A stretch of 64,000 bases of DNA from Nitrospirota bacterium (GCA_024275315.1 JAJRZK010000009.1:1-64000), one strand, 5' to 3'. Shown: positions 8,453-17,917, counted from the first letter of the stretch. A program made the numbers and translations. The notes: generated by a model not told the origin, from the sequence alone.

Positions 8453-10881
8453 TAAAAAACAAACCTTTTCACCCTTGGAATGATGTCCTGCTCGGCGAAC
8501 GGCTTCTGGATATAGTCATTGGCCCCGGCAAGAAACACCAGTTCCCTGGTCGTCATGCTAGAGTCTGAGGTAATGGTTATAAATGGAATATCGCTGGCCG
8601 GGTGACCACCACGGCGCACTTTCTTCAACAGCTCGAGACCATCCATCTGCGGCATTATTATGTCGCAAATTACCAGATGCAACCCGCCATCGCTGATCAT
8701 ATCAAAAGCGTCGGCGCCGTTTTCGGCCACAACCGTGTCCACTTCAATTTTTTTCAACATCGAAACTATGAAACGCCGGGTTGTCTTGTCGTCATCCACC
8801 ACCAGTATCCTGGGCTTGACCGATGGCAAACTGGCGTAGAACACGCTTCCTTTCCCCACTTCCGTCTCCAGCGCCAGGTCTCCTCCATGGGCGGCCAGTA
8901 TGTCGTAGCTGTAAGGAAGCCCCAGCCCGGTTCCCCGTTCATCGGCTGTGCCCAAAGTGGTTGTCTTGATTTCGTGCTTGAACAGGTTCGGCAAAAGAGA
9001 GCTTGCGATTCCCGATCCGGTGTCTTTCACCGCTATCGTGGTTTCCCGCTCTTTCGGGGAGAATATTGATATCCGGTCTCCCGGCCTGCAAAATTTTATG
9101 GAATTGGAGACCAGGTTCTGTATGACCACACCAAACAACGCCGGGTCGGCGTACAGCCTCGTTCCCTGCCTGATTTTATTTTCGATCTCCACTCCCTTTT
9201 CATTCGCCACCTGCGAGAGATTACCTATGGCGCTCACCACCGCCATGTGGCCATCTATAAACTTTGGGCGGGGAGTGATCTTGCCTGTCTGTAGCAAGCT
9301 GATATTGAGAAGCTCCTCTATCATCCCGATCATATAGTCGCCATTATTGATCACGTGCTTGAGCATTTTTTGATGTTTGGGGGTCAAAACTCCCGCTCCT
9401 CCCGAGCTTATCAGCTTTAACAGGCTCATCGCCGATGACAGGGGTGATTTCAAGTCGTGGGCCACCAATGATACAAACTTGTCCTTGAGCCTGGTCGCTT
9501 TTTCCGCTTTTTCCTTCTCTTTTTGCAGTTCCTGCTCGCTCAGCTTTCGCCTGGTCACGTCGCGGTTGCTGGCCCGCCTTCCCATCCATTCCCCATCGGC
9601 GTTGTATACGCTTTGGCAATAATGTGATATCCATCGGGTCTGCCCGCTCCGTGAAATCACACGAAATTCCATGTGTTGAACATCTTTGCTTTCAAGGTTT
9701 TGCAGGTGTTTCGATACGATATCCCTGTCCTCGGGATGGGTGATTTTCATTTGCAGTGACGGGTCCTTTATAAACTCCTCGCGCGAATATCCCGTTATCC
9801 TTTCACACGACGGCGAAACATATACATAGCCGCCATCAGGCCCGCGCCATGTCTCCCAATCGAATGTAAAGTCTGCTATGGTTCTGAACCGTTCCTCGCT
9901 CTGCTTCAGTTCCGCCTCGGTCGACTCTCGCAATTGCTGGCTCTGGACCGCTTCAATAATGGTGGCGCATGTGCCTATAAGCGGGTGCAGATACTCGGCG
10001 AGACTGTTATCATACCCTCCTGGTCTGTTGGCTACTCCGATGGCCCCCACCAGCTTTCCGCCACTGTGGATCGGCAGTCCCATGAATGTGTCTAACGCGG
10101 GATGGCCCTCCGGGACGCCCCCGGATCTCTTGTCCACAGATGGGTTGTTGGAAATAACAGGTCGTTGGCTGTCGATGATTGCGCTGATCAGCGATGATCT
10201 GCTGTCGAACCTTAGCTCGCAAAACCTGTTCTCTTCGAAATACCGCTTTGTCTCATCGTCCCAGGCGATGTTGGTTATCGCCAAGGGACGAAGGTATGGA
10301 ATATCAACGCCGTTATCCACATATTCAGTGATAAATCCATACTGGCTTTTCGTGAAGGATAAAATTACGTTCAGCAAATCGTTGAAAACCTTGTAGGATT
10401 CCTTGCCGCTGATATATGTGGATTGGGCCTGGATGATGGCATCGAGCAGTCCGGTGACACTTTCTGCGGCCAGGGCGGACTCCTGTCTGTTTTCCTTTGC
10501 AATGGCCAGCACGAGGTTGTTGTTGCCGCAACACTGATATTTCAGGTTTAGCTCCGCCGGAAAGAAGGTTCCGTCGCTTCGTCTAATGGACATATGGAGA
10601 GTGAGACTTTGCGTTTTACGCAATTCATCCGCAATGGCGCTCCAATCCCGCCCCGCATGTGACGCTGAAAAAATGCCCGCAACCGGTTTTCCCGCGAGGC
10701 CCCCGCGCTCATACCCAAGGTTTTGTCTTGCGGCTGTGTTTGCGCTGCGAATGACACCCGTGTCTATATCGATGATGAAAAACGCATCGGAGCAACGCTC
10801 CAGAAGGCTTTCCAGCATCCTGCAGGTATGATCGGAGCCTGCGCCTGCTTTTTCCGGATTGTCAGGCATGATCTTTTTCAT
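8452..10881 (-). CDS. Hybrid sensor histidine kinase/response regulator (PAS-GAF-PAS-HisKA-HATPase-REC)
   Basis: This 809-residue protein has no membrane segment, so it is a cytoplasmic sensor. Domains are PAS at about 20-135, a GAF_2-type domain at about 150-315, a second PAS at about 325-445, HisKA at about 455-535 with phospho-acceptor His475 in SLVAHDLKSP, an HATPase domain at about 560-690 with DTGSG and GTGLGL boxes, and a C-terminal receiver at about 691-809 with phospho-acceptor Asp740 in VICDIIMPQ. The receiver lies directly after the kinase, so output must pass to an unseen partner. Cysteines near 117-118 and 220 could sense redox, but that is speculative. It is coupled to the DUF481 barrel gene downstream. 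The ligand is unknown. Confidence 0.9.
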   Translation of the reverse strand: MKKIMPDNPEKAGAGSDHTCRMLESLLERCSDAFFIIDIDTGVIRSANTAARQNLGYERGGLAGKPVAGIFSASHAGRDWSAIADELRKTQSLTLHMSIRRSDGTFFPAELNLKYQCCGNNNLVLAIAKENRQESALAAESVTGLLDAIIQAQSTYISGKESYKVFNDLLNVILSFTKSQYGFITEYVDNGVDIPYLRPLAITNIAWDDETKRYFEENRFCELRFDSRSSLISAIIDSQRPVISNNPSVDKRSGGVPEGHPALDTFMGLPIHSGGKLVGAIGVANRPGGYDNSLAEYLHPLIGTCATIIEAVQSQQLRESTEAELKQSEERFRTIADFTFDWETWRGPDGGYVYVSPSCERITGYSREEFIKDPSLQMKITHPEDRDIVSKHLQNLESKDVQHMEFRVISRSGQTRWISHYCQSVYNADGEWMGRRASNRDVTRRKLSEQELQKEKEKAEKATRLKDKFVSLVAHDLKSPLSSAMSLLKLISSGGAGVLTPKHQKMLKHVINNGDYMIGMIEELLNISLLQTGKITPRPKFIDGHMAVVSAIGNLSQVANEKGVEIENKIRQGTRLYADPALFGVVIQNLVSNSIKFCRPGDRISIFSPKERETTIAVKDTGSGIASSLLPNLFKHEIKTTTLGTADERGTGLGLPYSYDILAAHGGDLALETEVGKGSVFYASLPSVKPRILVVDDDKTTRRFIVSMLKKIEVDTVVAENGADAFDMISDGGLHLVICDIIMPQMDGLELLKKVRRGGHPASDIPFITITSDSSMTTRELVFLAGANDYIQKPFAEQDIIPRVKRFVF

Positions 10882-10966
10882 TATATGTAAAAATATCTCC
10901 TGCCAGCCAGACGCCTCTGTCTGGTGTGCGTTTTATTAATCAGAGAATAGTTACTATTAGGCAAAA

Positions 10967-10988
10967 TTGCAACAGCGCTGTGTTGCAA
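10967..10988. promoter_or_regulatory. Inverted repeat between divergent genes
   Basis: TTGCAACA (10967-10974) and TGTTGCAA (10981-10988) form a perfect 8-bp inverted repeat around a 6-base spacer, midway between the divergent histidine kinase gene and the secreted-protein gene at 11051. No T-run follows, so an operator is likelier than a terminator. The binding protein is unknown. Confidence 0.4.
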
Positions 10989-11050
10989 GGAATGCAACCT
11001 GTGGCAATTCAGGCGAAAGGGTTTATCATCCTTCCAACTGTTGATGAAGT

Positions 11051-11755
11051 GTGACATACTTTCTTGTCTGGGTTGTAATTATTATATCTGAATATTCGAC
11101 GGGACTTATCGAAATGATGTTTTTTTCTGGCAGGTTTTTCAAGGGCTTGATATTTTCAGACAATTGCGGTGGCCGCATACGCCGCGTTATCGACAGGTCG
11201 AAAAAAGTTTTTCATCGCCATGGTGTGAACGCGCTGATCCTGGTGTCGGTTTTCGTGTTTTGCGCATCCCCGGCGTTTGCGGAAAAGGATGTGTCCTCCG
11301 TGGATATAAATGGATTTCGCCTGGGCATGACACTCAAGCAGGTTAAGGATAAATATCCCGATTTCGCCGTCCAGGAGGTTAAACCTGACAACAAGCTGAC
11401 CATTGGTTATTCCGGCCGGGTGGGAAAAGTGACCCTGGATTTCACTTCAAAGGAGCTGGGGCAGAAGCTTTTCAACATAAGACTGACGGAAATATACGCC
11501 TCGAAGCGGGATCCGTATCCCATTTTCGAAAAGTTCAAGGCAAAGTATGGAATGCCGGACTACGCCGGTCGGCAGATGTTCCATATCCAGGCTTGCTGGG
11601 GGAAGTGTTTCGGAAAACACAAGAAACTCGAGTTCAGAATAAAGGTTGGCGGGATGGTTGGCAAACCGTTCCCCATGAGCCTGACACTGAGCGATGGAGA
11701 GCTGGAAAAGAAAAACCGAAGGTTGTTTTTCAGAAAAAGAGCCGCGGCCAAGTAA
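11051..11755 (+). CDS. Hypothetical secreted protein
   Basis: The frame gives up to 234 residues. A clear signal peptide appears only at residues 55-78, where a basic stretch (RSKKVFHRHG) is followed by a hydrophobic core and the cleavage-like ASPAFA site. The true start may therefore be downstream of the GTG at 11051, for example the GTG at 11225. The mature part, about 155 residues, begins with SVDINGFRLGMTLKQVKDKY, a pattern seen in small periplasmic proteins where a short G-M-x-x-x-x-V repeat precedes a BLIP-like fold; I do not recognise a specific family. Two cysteines occur in QACWGKCFGK. It converges with nirF (22-base gap), with no visible link to it. Confidence 0.6.
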   Translation: MTYFLVWVVIIISEYSTGLIEMMFFSGRFFKGLIFSDNCGGRIRRVIDRSKKVFHRHGVNALILVSVFVFCASPAFAEKDVSSVDINGFRLGMTLKQVKDKYPDFAVQEVKPDNKLTIGYSGRVGKVTLDFTSKELGQKLFNIRLTEIYASKRDPYPIFEKFKAKYGMPDYAGRQMFHIQACWGKCFGKHKKLEFRIKVGGMVGKPFPMSLTLSDGELEKKNRRLFFRKRAAAK

Positions 11756-11776
11756 TACGCGACATTCGCCGATTCA

Positions 11777-12946
11777 TCACAATCCGAACTTGGAAGATCT
11801 GGCGCTGCAAAATATCCCCGAAGGTTTTGCGGCGGGAATCTCTCTGATCAGCTCAAAAGTCTTTGTATCGTAAACCAATATCTTGTTATCACCGTTGGAT
11901 GATATGTATATGGCGTCTCCCTTGGGGGTGAACTGCATATGGAACACCCTGGCGCCCGGTTTTAGCTTCCTGATAACTTTCATCGACTTAACGTCTACGA
12001 CTTCAACCGTGTCGTGGTGCTCTCCCAGCACATAATTCGTCCATATCTGCCTCATGTCGGGGCGGGCCATGGCAAAAACCGGATAGGCCGACAGCGGAAT
12101 GAACTTTTTCATTTTCCAGGTTGTCGTGTCTATCGCGGCAAGACCGGAGCCTCCTATCACCGGCGCGAACAAGGTCTTTCCGGCCATAATCCAGCCCTCC
12201 AGGTGCGGTATTTTCAGAACAGGAGGCGCGTCCTCTTTGCCAGGGGGCCTGGGCAACGGTATTTTCGTTATATGCTCCGGGTTCCACATGTCCACCATCG
12301 CAACCCAGGGAGAGTGGAACAACCCGGCGATATACCATCTGCCGTCAGGGGTCAAAAGAGCGTCATACGGTTTTTCGCCGATATTTTCATATTTCCTTAT
12401 CACCGGAAAATCCGGATCGCCCGCGTCTATCACCCAGATAGAGTTTGCGTCCATCAGCGCCACTACAAGCAGGTCGTCGGGGGCGTCAACCAACCCCACC
12501 GTCTTCGAATCGTCCGCCTCGATGGTTTTTACCACTTTAAACGTCTTCTCATCGACTATCACTATGTTGCCGGGCTTATAGTTGCTGATGGCTATATATC
12601 TGTTATCCTGCGTCACAGCCAACCCGATGGCGCTGTCACCTACTTTCAGTTTTGACACGAGCTTAAGCTTGACAAGATCAATCTTGCTCAAGAAACCGTC
12701 ACGGCTGACCACATAACCATACCGCCCATCCCTGGAAAACGATATAGAGGCGTGATGAAGCGCCCCCAGGCCCTTTATGCGACCGAGAACCTTGTGATCC
12801 TGGGAAGAGTCTATGACAAGGACGGAGCCGGCTTCGCGCTCTACAACGACCATCAGGGCGCCTGTGCCCCAATCGGAAGACAGCGCCGGCCAGACCGTCG
12901 CCAGCAGGATAAAAAAAGCGGCCCCCCCTGACCTAATCAAACGCAT
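11777..12946 (-). CDS. nirF: NirF, heme d1 biosynthesis protein (cd1-like propeller)
   Basis: From ATG 12946 the product is 389 residues, the usual NirF length. It has a signal-like segment (about residues 6-23), then an eight-bladed d1-type propeller that resembles NirS without a cytochrome c domain. Recognisable parts are SISFSRDGRYGYVVSRDGFL, IAISNYKPGNIVIVD, WYIAGLFHSPWVAMVDMW and a C-terminal VFHMQFTPKGDAIYISS. NirF acts in the periplasm in the late steps of heme d1 formation, handing intermediates toward NirN and NirS. The same frame is open upstream to 13087, inside nirJ; ATG 13045 is an alternative start. It is the last gene of the nirS-nirN-nirJ-nirF unit. Confidence 0.88.
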   Translation of the reverse strand: MRLIRSGGAAFFILLATVWPALSSDWGTGALMVVVEREAGSVLVIDSSQDHKVLGRIKGLGALHHASISFSRDGRYGYVVSRDGFLSKIDLVKLKLVSKLKVGDSAIGLAVTQDNRYIAISNYKPGNIVIVDEKTFKVVKTIEADDSKTVGLVDAPDDLLVVALMDANSIWVIDAGDPDFPVIRKYENIGEKPYDALLTPDGRWYIAGLFHSPWVAMVDMWNPEHITKIPLPRPPGKEDAPPVLKIPHLEGWIMAGKTLFAPVIGGSGLAAIDTTTWKMKKFIPLSAYPVFAMARPDMRQIWTNYVLGEHHDTVEVVDVKSMKVIRKLKPGARVFHMQFTPKGDAIYISSNGDNKILVYDTKTFELIREIPAAKPSGIFCSARSSKFGL

Positions 12947-13010
12947 GGGGTTGAACCACGAAATAAAAGGGCGTCCATCACCTTTTTCAGAGCCCGGTTT
13001 GACAGCCGCT

Positions 13011-14189
13011 TTAAACAGCACAGGCCATCTCAACGCTGATCTCATCTTCCGTGAGGTAACAGGCGGGGTCCGAACCCCAGAAATCACCTGTCATCCTGTG
13101 GGCTCGGGCGCGATTGTTCCCTCCACACGCCTTTATCCAGACGCATCCGCCGCACCTGCCATTAATCTTGCGTGGCCTTGCACGTAACGCCTGCAGGACC
13201 GGATCATCAGAGTTGTTCCATATTTCACCAAAGGTCTTTTCCTTCACGTTGCCCAGCGTAACGCTCTGGATCAGCGGGTCGGGATGAACACAACCCTGCG
13301 CATCGATATTGGCGACGCCTATACCGGCGCTGTTACCGCCTGCCCGTTCCAGCGAAGAGAGCAGTTTCCGTGCGCCGCCGGCGTTTCGCTCCAGCATCCA
13401 CAGGAGAAGGAACACACCATCCGCGTCATTGTTGCCGGTGACTATCTGTGTTGGTGATCCGGATCGCCGATATTCATCGGCCTTTTCAAACACGCGCCGC
13501 ATAACACTTCTCATATCCGCGGGAGAAATGTCCTCCGATTTGTTGATATCACCCCTGCCAGAGTAGACAAGATGGGAAAGATAAAGTTTTTCTATCTCGT
13601 AGCGCTCCACCAAATCGAAAATATGGTGAAGATCCCCTATATTGATTTTTGTCAGCGTACAACGGACACCAACCTTCAGTTCCATCTCCTTCAGGCGCAA
13701 CAACCCTTCGATCGACTTGTCGTACGCTCCGGGCAATCCCCGGAACCGGTCGTGGGTCTCACGCGCGCCGTCGAGGCTGACGCCTATATAGTCAAACCCG
13801 GAAGCTTGCACCTGTTCCGCCCTGGTTTTGTTCAACAGGGTTCCGTTGGTGGAAAGGGTGACAGAAATCCCCAGCTCGCTTGCTCTGCGGGCAAGCAACT
13901 CCAGATCGCGACGCATCATTGGCTCTCCTCCGGAAAGAACCACGATGGAGACCCCGGCGGCTTTCAGGCCGTCCAGGACAAGCAGGGCCTGCTCCGTGGA
14001 GAGCTCCTCCGGCCGTTTGCCGGAATTGGCGGATGCGTAACAGTGGACGCATGTCAGGTTGCATGTCTTGGTCAGGTTCCAGATGACTATTGGCGCCACG
14101 CGGGATGGCGACGCGGAAAGCTCCCTTTTGGCGACAATCCCGGCGCCGTTGCGGCTGGCGTTGCGTAAAAGTCCGCTCAGTCTAAACAT
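13011..14189 (-). CDS. nirJ: NirJ-type radical SAM enzyme for heme d1 synthesis
   Basis: This 392-residue protein has the radical SAM cysteines C43, C47 and C50 in CNLTCVHC, a GGEPMMRR SAM-binding motif, and a C-terminal SPASM-like cysteine cluster (CGGCVWIKACGG with a later Cys) for a second [4Fe-4S] site. NirJ removes two propionate chains from 12,18-didecarboxysiroheme to give the d1 oxo precursor. Its assignment rests on position three bases after nirN and before nirF. It is clearly paralogous to the AhbC-like protein at 40726-42012: both carry HLVYSGRG and a GNNDADG/DNHVDG segment. The other d1 genes (nirE and the nirDLGH siroheme decarboxylases) are not in this window. Confidence 0.85.
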   Translation of the reverse strand: MFRLSGLLRNASRNGAGIVAKRELSASPSRVAPIVIWNLTKTCNLTCVHCYASANSGKRPEELSTEQALLVLDGLKAAGVSIVVLSGGEPMMRRDLELLARRASELGISVTLSTNGTLLNKTRAEQVQASGFDYIGVSLDGARETHDRFRGLPGAYDKSIEGLLRLKEMELKVGVRCTLTKINIGDLHHIFDLVERYEIEKLYLSHLVYSGRGDINKSEDISPADMRSVMRRVFEKADEYRRSGSPTQIVTGNNDADGVFLLLWMLERNAGGARKLLSSLERAGGNSAGIGVANIDAQGCVHPDPLIQSVTLGNVKEKTFGEIWNNSDDPVLQALRARPRKINGRCGGCVWIKACGGNNRARAHRMTGDFWGSDPACYLTEDEISVEMACAV

Positions 14190-14192
14190 GGT

Positions 14193-15917
14193 TCAATTGT
14201 CCTGCTTGAAACTCATTATATACGAAACTACGCCGTCTATCTGTTCTTTAGTCAATTTTATGGTCGACATGGAATTTCTGGCGTAACCAAGATGGGCGGC
14301 GCTTTGCTCTGGCGATGTAATGTGCCGCCTGATCTCGTCAGACGTGCGTATTTCAGCGATTTCAGCGAAAGGAGGGCCAAACGCCTCATATATCTGATGA
14401 TGGCAACCCATGCAATAATTGTCGAAAACATCTTTGCCAATCTCGATATCCGACCGTCTACCCGGCGATTCAATCACACGCTCGGGATAGGTTTTGTTGA
14501 CAGCGTTGTATTTGCCCATGGGCTTGTTAAACGGGATTGATTTAACTTCCTCCAGCGAGTTGGAGTCATATATTATGACGGAGCCGTCCTTTCCCGGCAT
14601 GGTGACAAGGGCAAACAGGCCATCGGTGGTGAATTCCACATGCATTGTCTGTCTGCCGGGTCTGGGTGTGAGTGTGCGCCGTTTGGAAAGGTCCTGTTTG
14701 GACACCAGCAGAAAACTGTCCGTAAATGTATCGACCCACAGCCAGGGCGAGGCTTTGTGCGACCGAACAAAAAAACCGGCCCCGGAAAGCTCTATGTCCT
14801 CCACATGCTTGAGCTTGTCGAGTGAGTATATGGTCAGAAACGGCTTTTTTATGTGATTGATAGCTACAAACAGCTCCCCTTTGCTCCTATAGAACGCCGC
14901 CGAAGCAAGGTGAGGCAGGCCGCTGGATTTCACCTTCGCTATTACTTCGCGCTTTTTATAGTTGTATATGTACAACATGTCGCTACCCCGCTTTGTCCCG
15001 ATCAAAAGTGGCCTGGTCGGACATATGGAAATATCCTCGAAAGGCTCGGGCAACGAGTGCTTGTCGATGGCGTACGGAGCGGTGTCGTCTATCATCCACA
15101 GCTCGTTTTTATTTCGGAAAGTAAGTATGAACTTGTGATCGGCGAGCATGTTGTAAAATCCCCCGGCCTTGCCCCCAAAGGTTATTTCTTTTACCGGGTC
15201 CAGGTTATCGTTGAAAAACACGATGTTCGAGGGCAGGTAGTTGGCGACGGCGATCGTCCTGTCGTCATGAGAAACCGCCAGGGATCGTGCGTTTATCCCG
15301 GCCTTCAGCCTGATTTTAGGCGATAACGTCGGAACATGAAACTTGGTCAGCACCCCGTCCCTGGCGATAGAATATATATTTTCCAGGGATGGGGAAAATT
15401 TTGGGCCGCCGTGCACATTTCCCACATAAAACTTTGTCAGAACAGAAAAATCGGCGCTCTTCATCACCGCCAGGCTCTTGGCGCCTTTTTCCATGATCAG
15501 TATGATTTCGTCGAGTTTCCCGGGGTTGATCCCTCGCGTCGCCTCATTTGGAGGAAACTCCTCTCGACTGGCTTTGATATCGTCAAAAGACCACGAAAGA
15601 TCGCCTGCCGGGGTCATTATATATTCGGCGATCTGGTTGATCTGTTTTTTGCCCAGCTTGCCCTTGAAAGCCGGCATCTGCGTCGCCGGCTCGCCGTTTG
15701 CTATTATGTTTCTGATACGCTCCAATGACTGTTTTTTCAGAAACTCCGGTACCAGCGGAGGAGCCGTTAGGCCCAAACGGCGGGGATGATGACAAGAAGC
15801 GCAATGCTTTTTGTAAAGATCAGCGCCTTTTTTGTTCGGCTGGGACCATGCGAAAGGAGGGAAAAACGCCAAGAAAAGCGCAATCACCCATAGCCATGGT
15901 CTAAGCATAGAAGCCAT
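14193..15917 (-). CDS. nirN: NirN-like cytochrome with two c-heme domains flanking a d1 propeller
   Basis: This 574-residue protein has a signal peptide (residues 1-25), an N-terminal cytochrome c domain with C39-x2-C42-H43, a d1-type propeller at about residues 120-485, and a second cytochrome c domain at the C-terminus with C502-x2-C505-H506. NirN is a periplasmic dehydrogenase that oxidises dihydro-heme d1 and passes d1 to NirS. Typical NirN has only the N-terminal c domain; the added C-terminal domain looks like a NirC-type monoheme cytochrome fused on. It lies 87 bases after nirS, behind a hairpin, and three bases before nirJ. ATG 15917 or 15908 may be the start. A diverged second nitrite reductase is less likely. 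Confidence 0.8.
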   Translation of the reverse strand: MASMLRPWLWVIALFLAFFPPFAWSQPNKKGADLYKKHCASCHHPRRLGLTAPPLVPEFLKKQSLERIRNIIANGEPATQMPAFKGKLGKKQINQIAEYIMTPAGDLSWSFDDIKASREEFPPNEATRGINPGKLDEIILIMEKGAKSLAVMKSADFSVLTKFYVGNVHGGPKFSPSLENIYSIARDGVLTKFHVPTLSPKIRLKAGINARSLAVSHDDRTIAVANYLPSNIVFFNDNLDPVKEITFGGKAGGFYNMLADHKFILTFRNKNELWMIDDTAPYAIDKHSLPEPFEDISICPTRPLLIGTKRGSDMLYIYNYKKREVIAKVKSSGLPHLASAAFYRSKGELFVAINHIKKPFLTIYSLDKLKHVEDIELSGAGFFVRSHKASPWLWVDTFTDSFLLVSKQDLSKRRTLTPRPGRQTMHVEFTTDGLFALVTMPGKDGSVIIYDSNSLEEVKSIPFNKPMGKYNAVNKTYPERVIESPGRRSDIEIGKDVFDNYCMGCHHQIYEAFGPPFAEIAEIRTSDEIRRHITSPEQSAAHLGYARNSMSTIKLTKEQIDGVVSYIMSFKQDN

Positions 15918-15936
15918 AGCCCACCAAAATAAATAA

Positions 15937-15965
15937 CGCCGGGACCAGATTACCCGGTCCCGGCG
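15937..15965 (-). terminator. Hairpin between nirS and nirN
   Basis: A perfect 10-bp stem (15937-15946 with 15956-15965) closes a 9-base loop. On the minus strand it is followed by TTATTTATTTT. It sits just after the nirS stop and before nirN, so it may act as a partial terminator or mRNA 3' stabiliser that lets nirS be made in excess over the cofactor genes. Confidence 0.65.
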
Positions 15966-16004
15966 ACTAGTTGTTACACTTAAACGACTTTACCCGTGTC
16001 TGGC

Positions 16005-17612
16005 CTAGTAAATATCGTGCATGGTGTTGTATACGTTGAACTTGCCTGTCGGTGTGACCAGCCCTGTGATCCTCTTTTTGATCTTCAGGGTCTTGTCATC
16101 GATAACGACTACCTGTCCATCTTTCTCCCACACACTTATCCAGACCTCGTCACCGGCTTTGTTGTACTCCATGTGCACAACTCGGGCTTTAGAGCCCTTG
16201 GGCGCGATTTTGATGCTCTTGAGCACGCCAGGCTTGTTGATGTCCATCACCTGAACACTCTGATAGCTTTCCTTATCCGTGTTAAGGGTGAAGTCTAGCC
16301 ACATGTGCTTGCTTTTCGGGTGGGTCTTCATGAAAAGACTGCCCGATCCGGGAGGCAACTCAATAGAACGAACAACTTTCCAGGCGTATTGGGGATGCCC
16401 TTTCGGATCCGAGCCCCAAACAGAAAGCAGACCTTCACCTATATGAACTGTGCCGGAAACAGGCCCGTACTTAGGATCGATCCAGTTGCCGCCGCGCCCT
16501 GGGTGGGGCTTGGTGCCGACAGTAAACTGCCCGACTTTCTTACGCTCCTTGGTGTCGATTATGACCATGGTGTCGCGCATGTTGGCCGCGGCCATGAAAT
16601 ACCTGTGAGTAGCGTCCCAGCCTCCATCGTGCAGGAACCGCTCTCCCTCGATCATGGAGATTTTCAGGTTGTCGATGTTGGAGTAATCGACCAGCCAGAT
16701 GTAGCCTGTCTCCTTGATATTGAGCACCCATTCCGGAGAATAGTGGGAGGATACGATGGCCGCAACGCGAGGCTCGGCGTGGTACGTAAACGTATCATAA
16801 GTGTAGCCGCGGGTGCTGACCACTTTTTTCGGCTCGAGACTCAGACCGTCGAGCACCACAAAATGCGGAGGCCAGTAACAACCAACTATCAACCACTTGT
16901 CCTCAAAACCATGGAACTTGCTGGAGTCTACCGAGCGGGCTTCAGCGCAGGTTTTTACGGTAGCGACAAGTGTCGGTTTTTTCATGAACAGGTCGATCAG
17001 GCCAACTTTGCCGTCCCGACCGATCGATACGAAATACCGCCCTGTGGCAGAGGACCGAAGAATATGCGTCGCATAGCCAGAATCGACCTTGTTGATAATT
17101 TCCTTCGTGTCGCCGTCAATAATGGCGATCTTGCCAGCGTCGCGCTCGACCACGCCGAAGAAGTTCTGCCAATTGCGTTTGTGCAACGGTTTGGAAGGCC
17201 TGTTTTTCACCGGCACGATAATCTTATGGGTCATTTTCATCTGCCCAATAGACATCTCGGGCGGAGCTACTGGCTTGTTCTGGATGAACCTGGCCATCAG
17301 GTTCGTTTCGGCCTTTGTGATCATTCCCGACTCACCAAAGTTGGGCATGCCGCCCGGCGTGCCTTCGTTGATGATCTCCTGGAGGGTTTCAGTGCCCATC
17401 TCCAAGGTTTTTTTCGGTTTCAGGTTTGGGCCTGTGGCGCCTTTGCGGAGTGTCCCGTGACACCCGGCGCAACGGTCAAAATAGATCTGCGTCGCCTTCT
17501 TCCACTCATCCTTGGTCAGCTTGGGCGCACCGGCGGCCATGGCTGCGGACGAGGAAAAAAGCAAGACAATTGAAAACAGCGAGATCCAATAGGCGTGTTT
17601 CCCTCTCATCAT
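16005..17612 (-). CDS. nirS: NirS, cytochrome cd1 nitrite reductase
   Basis: This 535-residue protein has a signal peptide (cut near residue 27), a cytochrome c domain with C48-x2-C51-H52, and an eight-bladed d1 propeller. His182 in ATHILRSS corresponds to the proximal d1-heme ligand, while His328 (RFLHDGGWDATH) and His370 (TKPHPGRGGN) match the two distal catalytic histidines. The protein ends in TGKFNVYNTMHDIY, almost the family consensus. NirS reduces nitrite to nitric oxide in the periplasm. It heads the nirS-nirN-nirJ-nirF unit. A perfect inverted repeat lies at 17713-17730, about 100 bases upstream, suggesting Crp/Fnr-type control. ATG 17612 or 17609 is the start; AGGGGGAATG lies just upstream. 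Confidence 0.97.
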   Translation of the reverse strand: MMRGKHAYWISLFSIVLLFSSSAAMAAGAPKLTKDEWKKATQIYFDRCAGCHGTLRKGATGPNLKPKKTLEMGTETLQEIINEGTPGGMPNFGESGMITKAETNLMARFIQNKPVAPPEMSIGQMKMTHKIIVPVKNRPSKPLHKRNWQNFFGVVERDAGKIAIIDGDTKEIINKVDSGYATHILRSSATGRYFVSIGRDGKVGLIDLFMKKPTLVATVKTCAEARSVDSSKFHGFEDKWLIVGCYWPPHFVVLDGLSLEPKKVVSTRGYTYDTFTYHAEPRVAAIVSSHYSPEWVLNIKETGYIWLVDYSNIDNLKISMIEGERFLHDGGWDATHRYFMAAANMRDTMVIIDTKERKKVGQFTVGTKPHPGRGGNWIDPKYGPVSGTVHIGEGLLSVWGSDPKGHPQYAWKVVRSIELPPGSGSLFMKTHPKSKHMWLDFTLNTDKESYQSVQVMDINKPGVLKSIKIAPKGSKARVVHMEYNKAGDEVWISVWEKDGQVVVIDDKTLKIKKRITGLVTPTGKFNVYNTMHDIY

Positions 17613-17712
17613 TCCCCCTCACATCATTATTAAGAAAAGTATATTAATTCTACAAGAACATAAGATTCTTGTGAATTTGTCGCCTATTGTCTTCAGTATT
17701 GAGTGAAAAGAA

Positions 17713-17730
17713 ATATGATTTAAGTCATAT
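17713..17730. promoter_or_regulatory. Palindrome A, candidate Crp/Fnr-family site upstream of nirS
   Basis: ATATGA-N6-TCATAT, perfect in six bases per arm with spacer TTTAAG, about 100 bases upstream of the nirS start. It shares the core TATGA-N6-TCATA with three other sites near nitrogen-oxide and heme-protein genes. The half-site spacing equals that of Crp/Fnr-superfamily operators. Confidence 0.7.
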
Positions 17731-17917
17731 CTTTGAACTTTTCTATCTTATTTGGCCTGAAATCATACTGGAACCGCTTTTAGGGACCCATCCACGGTCA
17801 AGGTGGTTTTGCCTGCCCATGAACTTGGCATGTCGATTATCATCCTGCTCTGTTAACCTGAGGTCAGCTGAGAACATGCCGGGTCCGGGCCATGTGACTT
17901 GAAAAGATTGGATCAAA

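Noticed and set aside
16305-17573. A 422-codon open frame opposite nirS
   Set aside because: It is the antisense shadow of nirS, which has complete catalytic motifs.
16005-17612. Possible NirN identity for this gene
   Set aside because: All NirS catalytic histidines and the C-terminal consensus are present, so it is the reductase itself.
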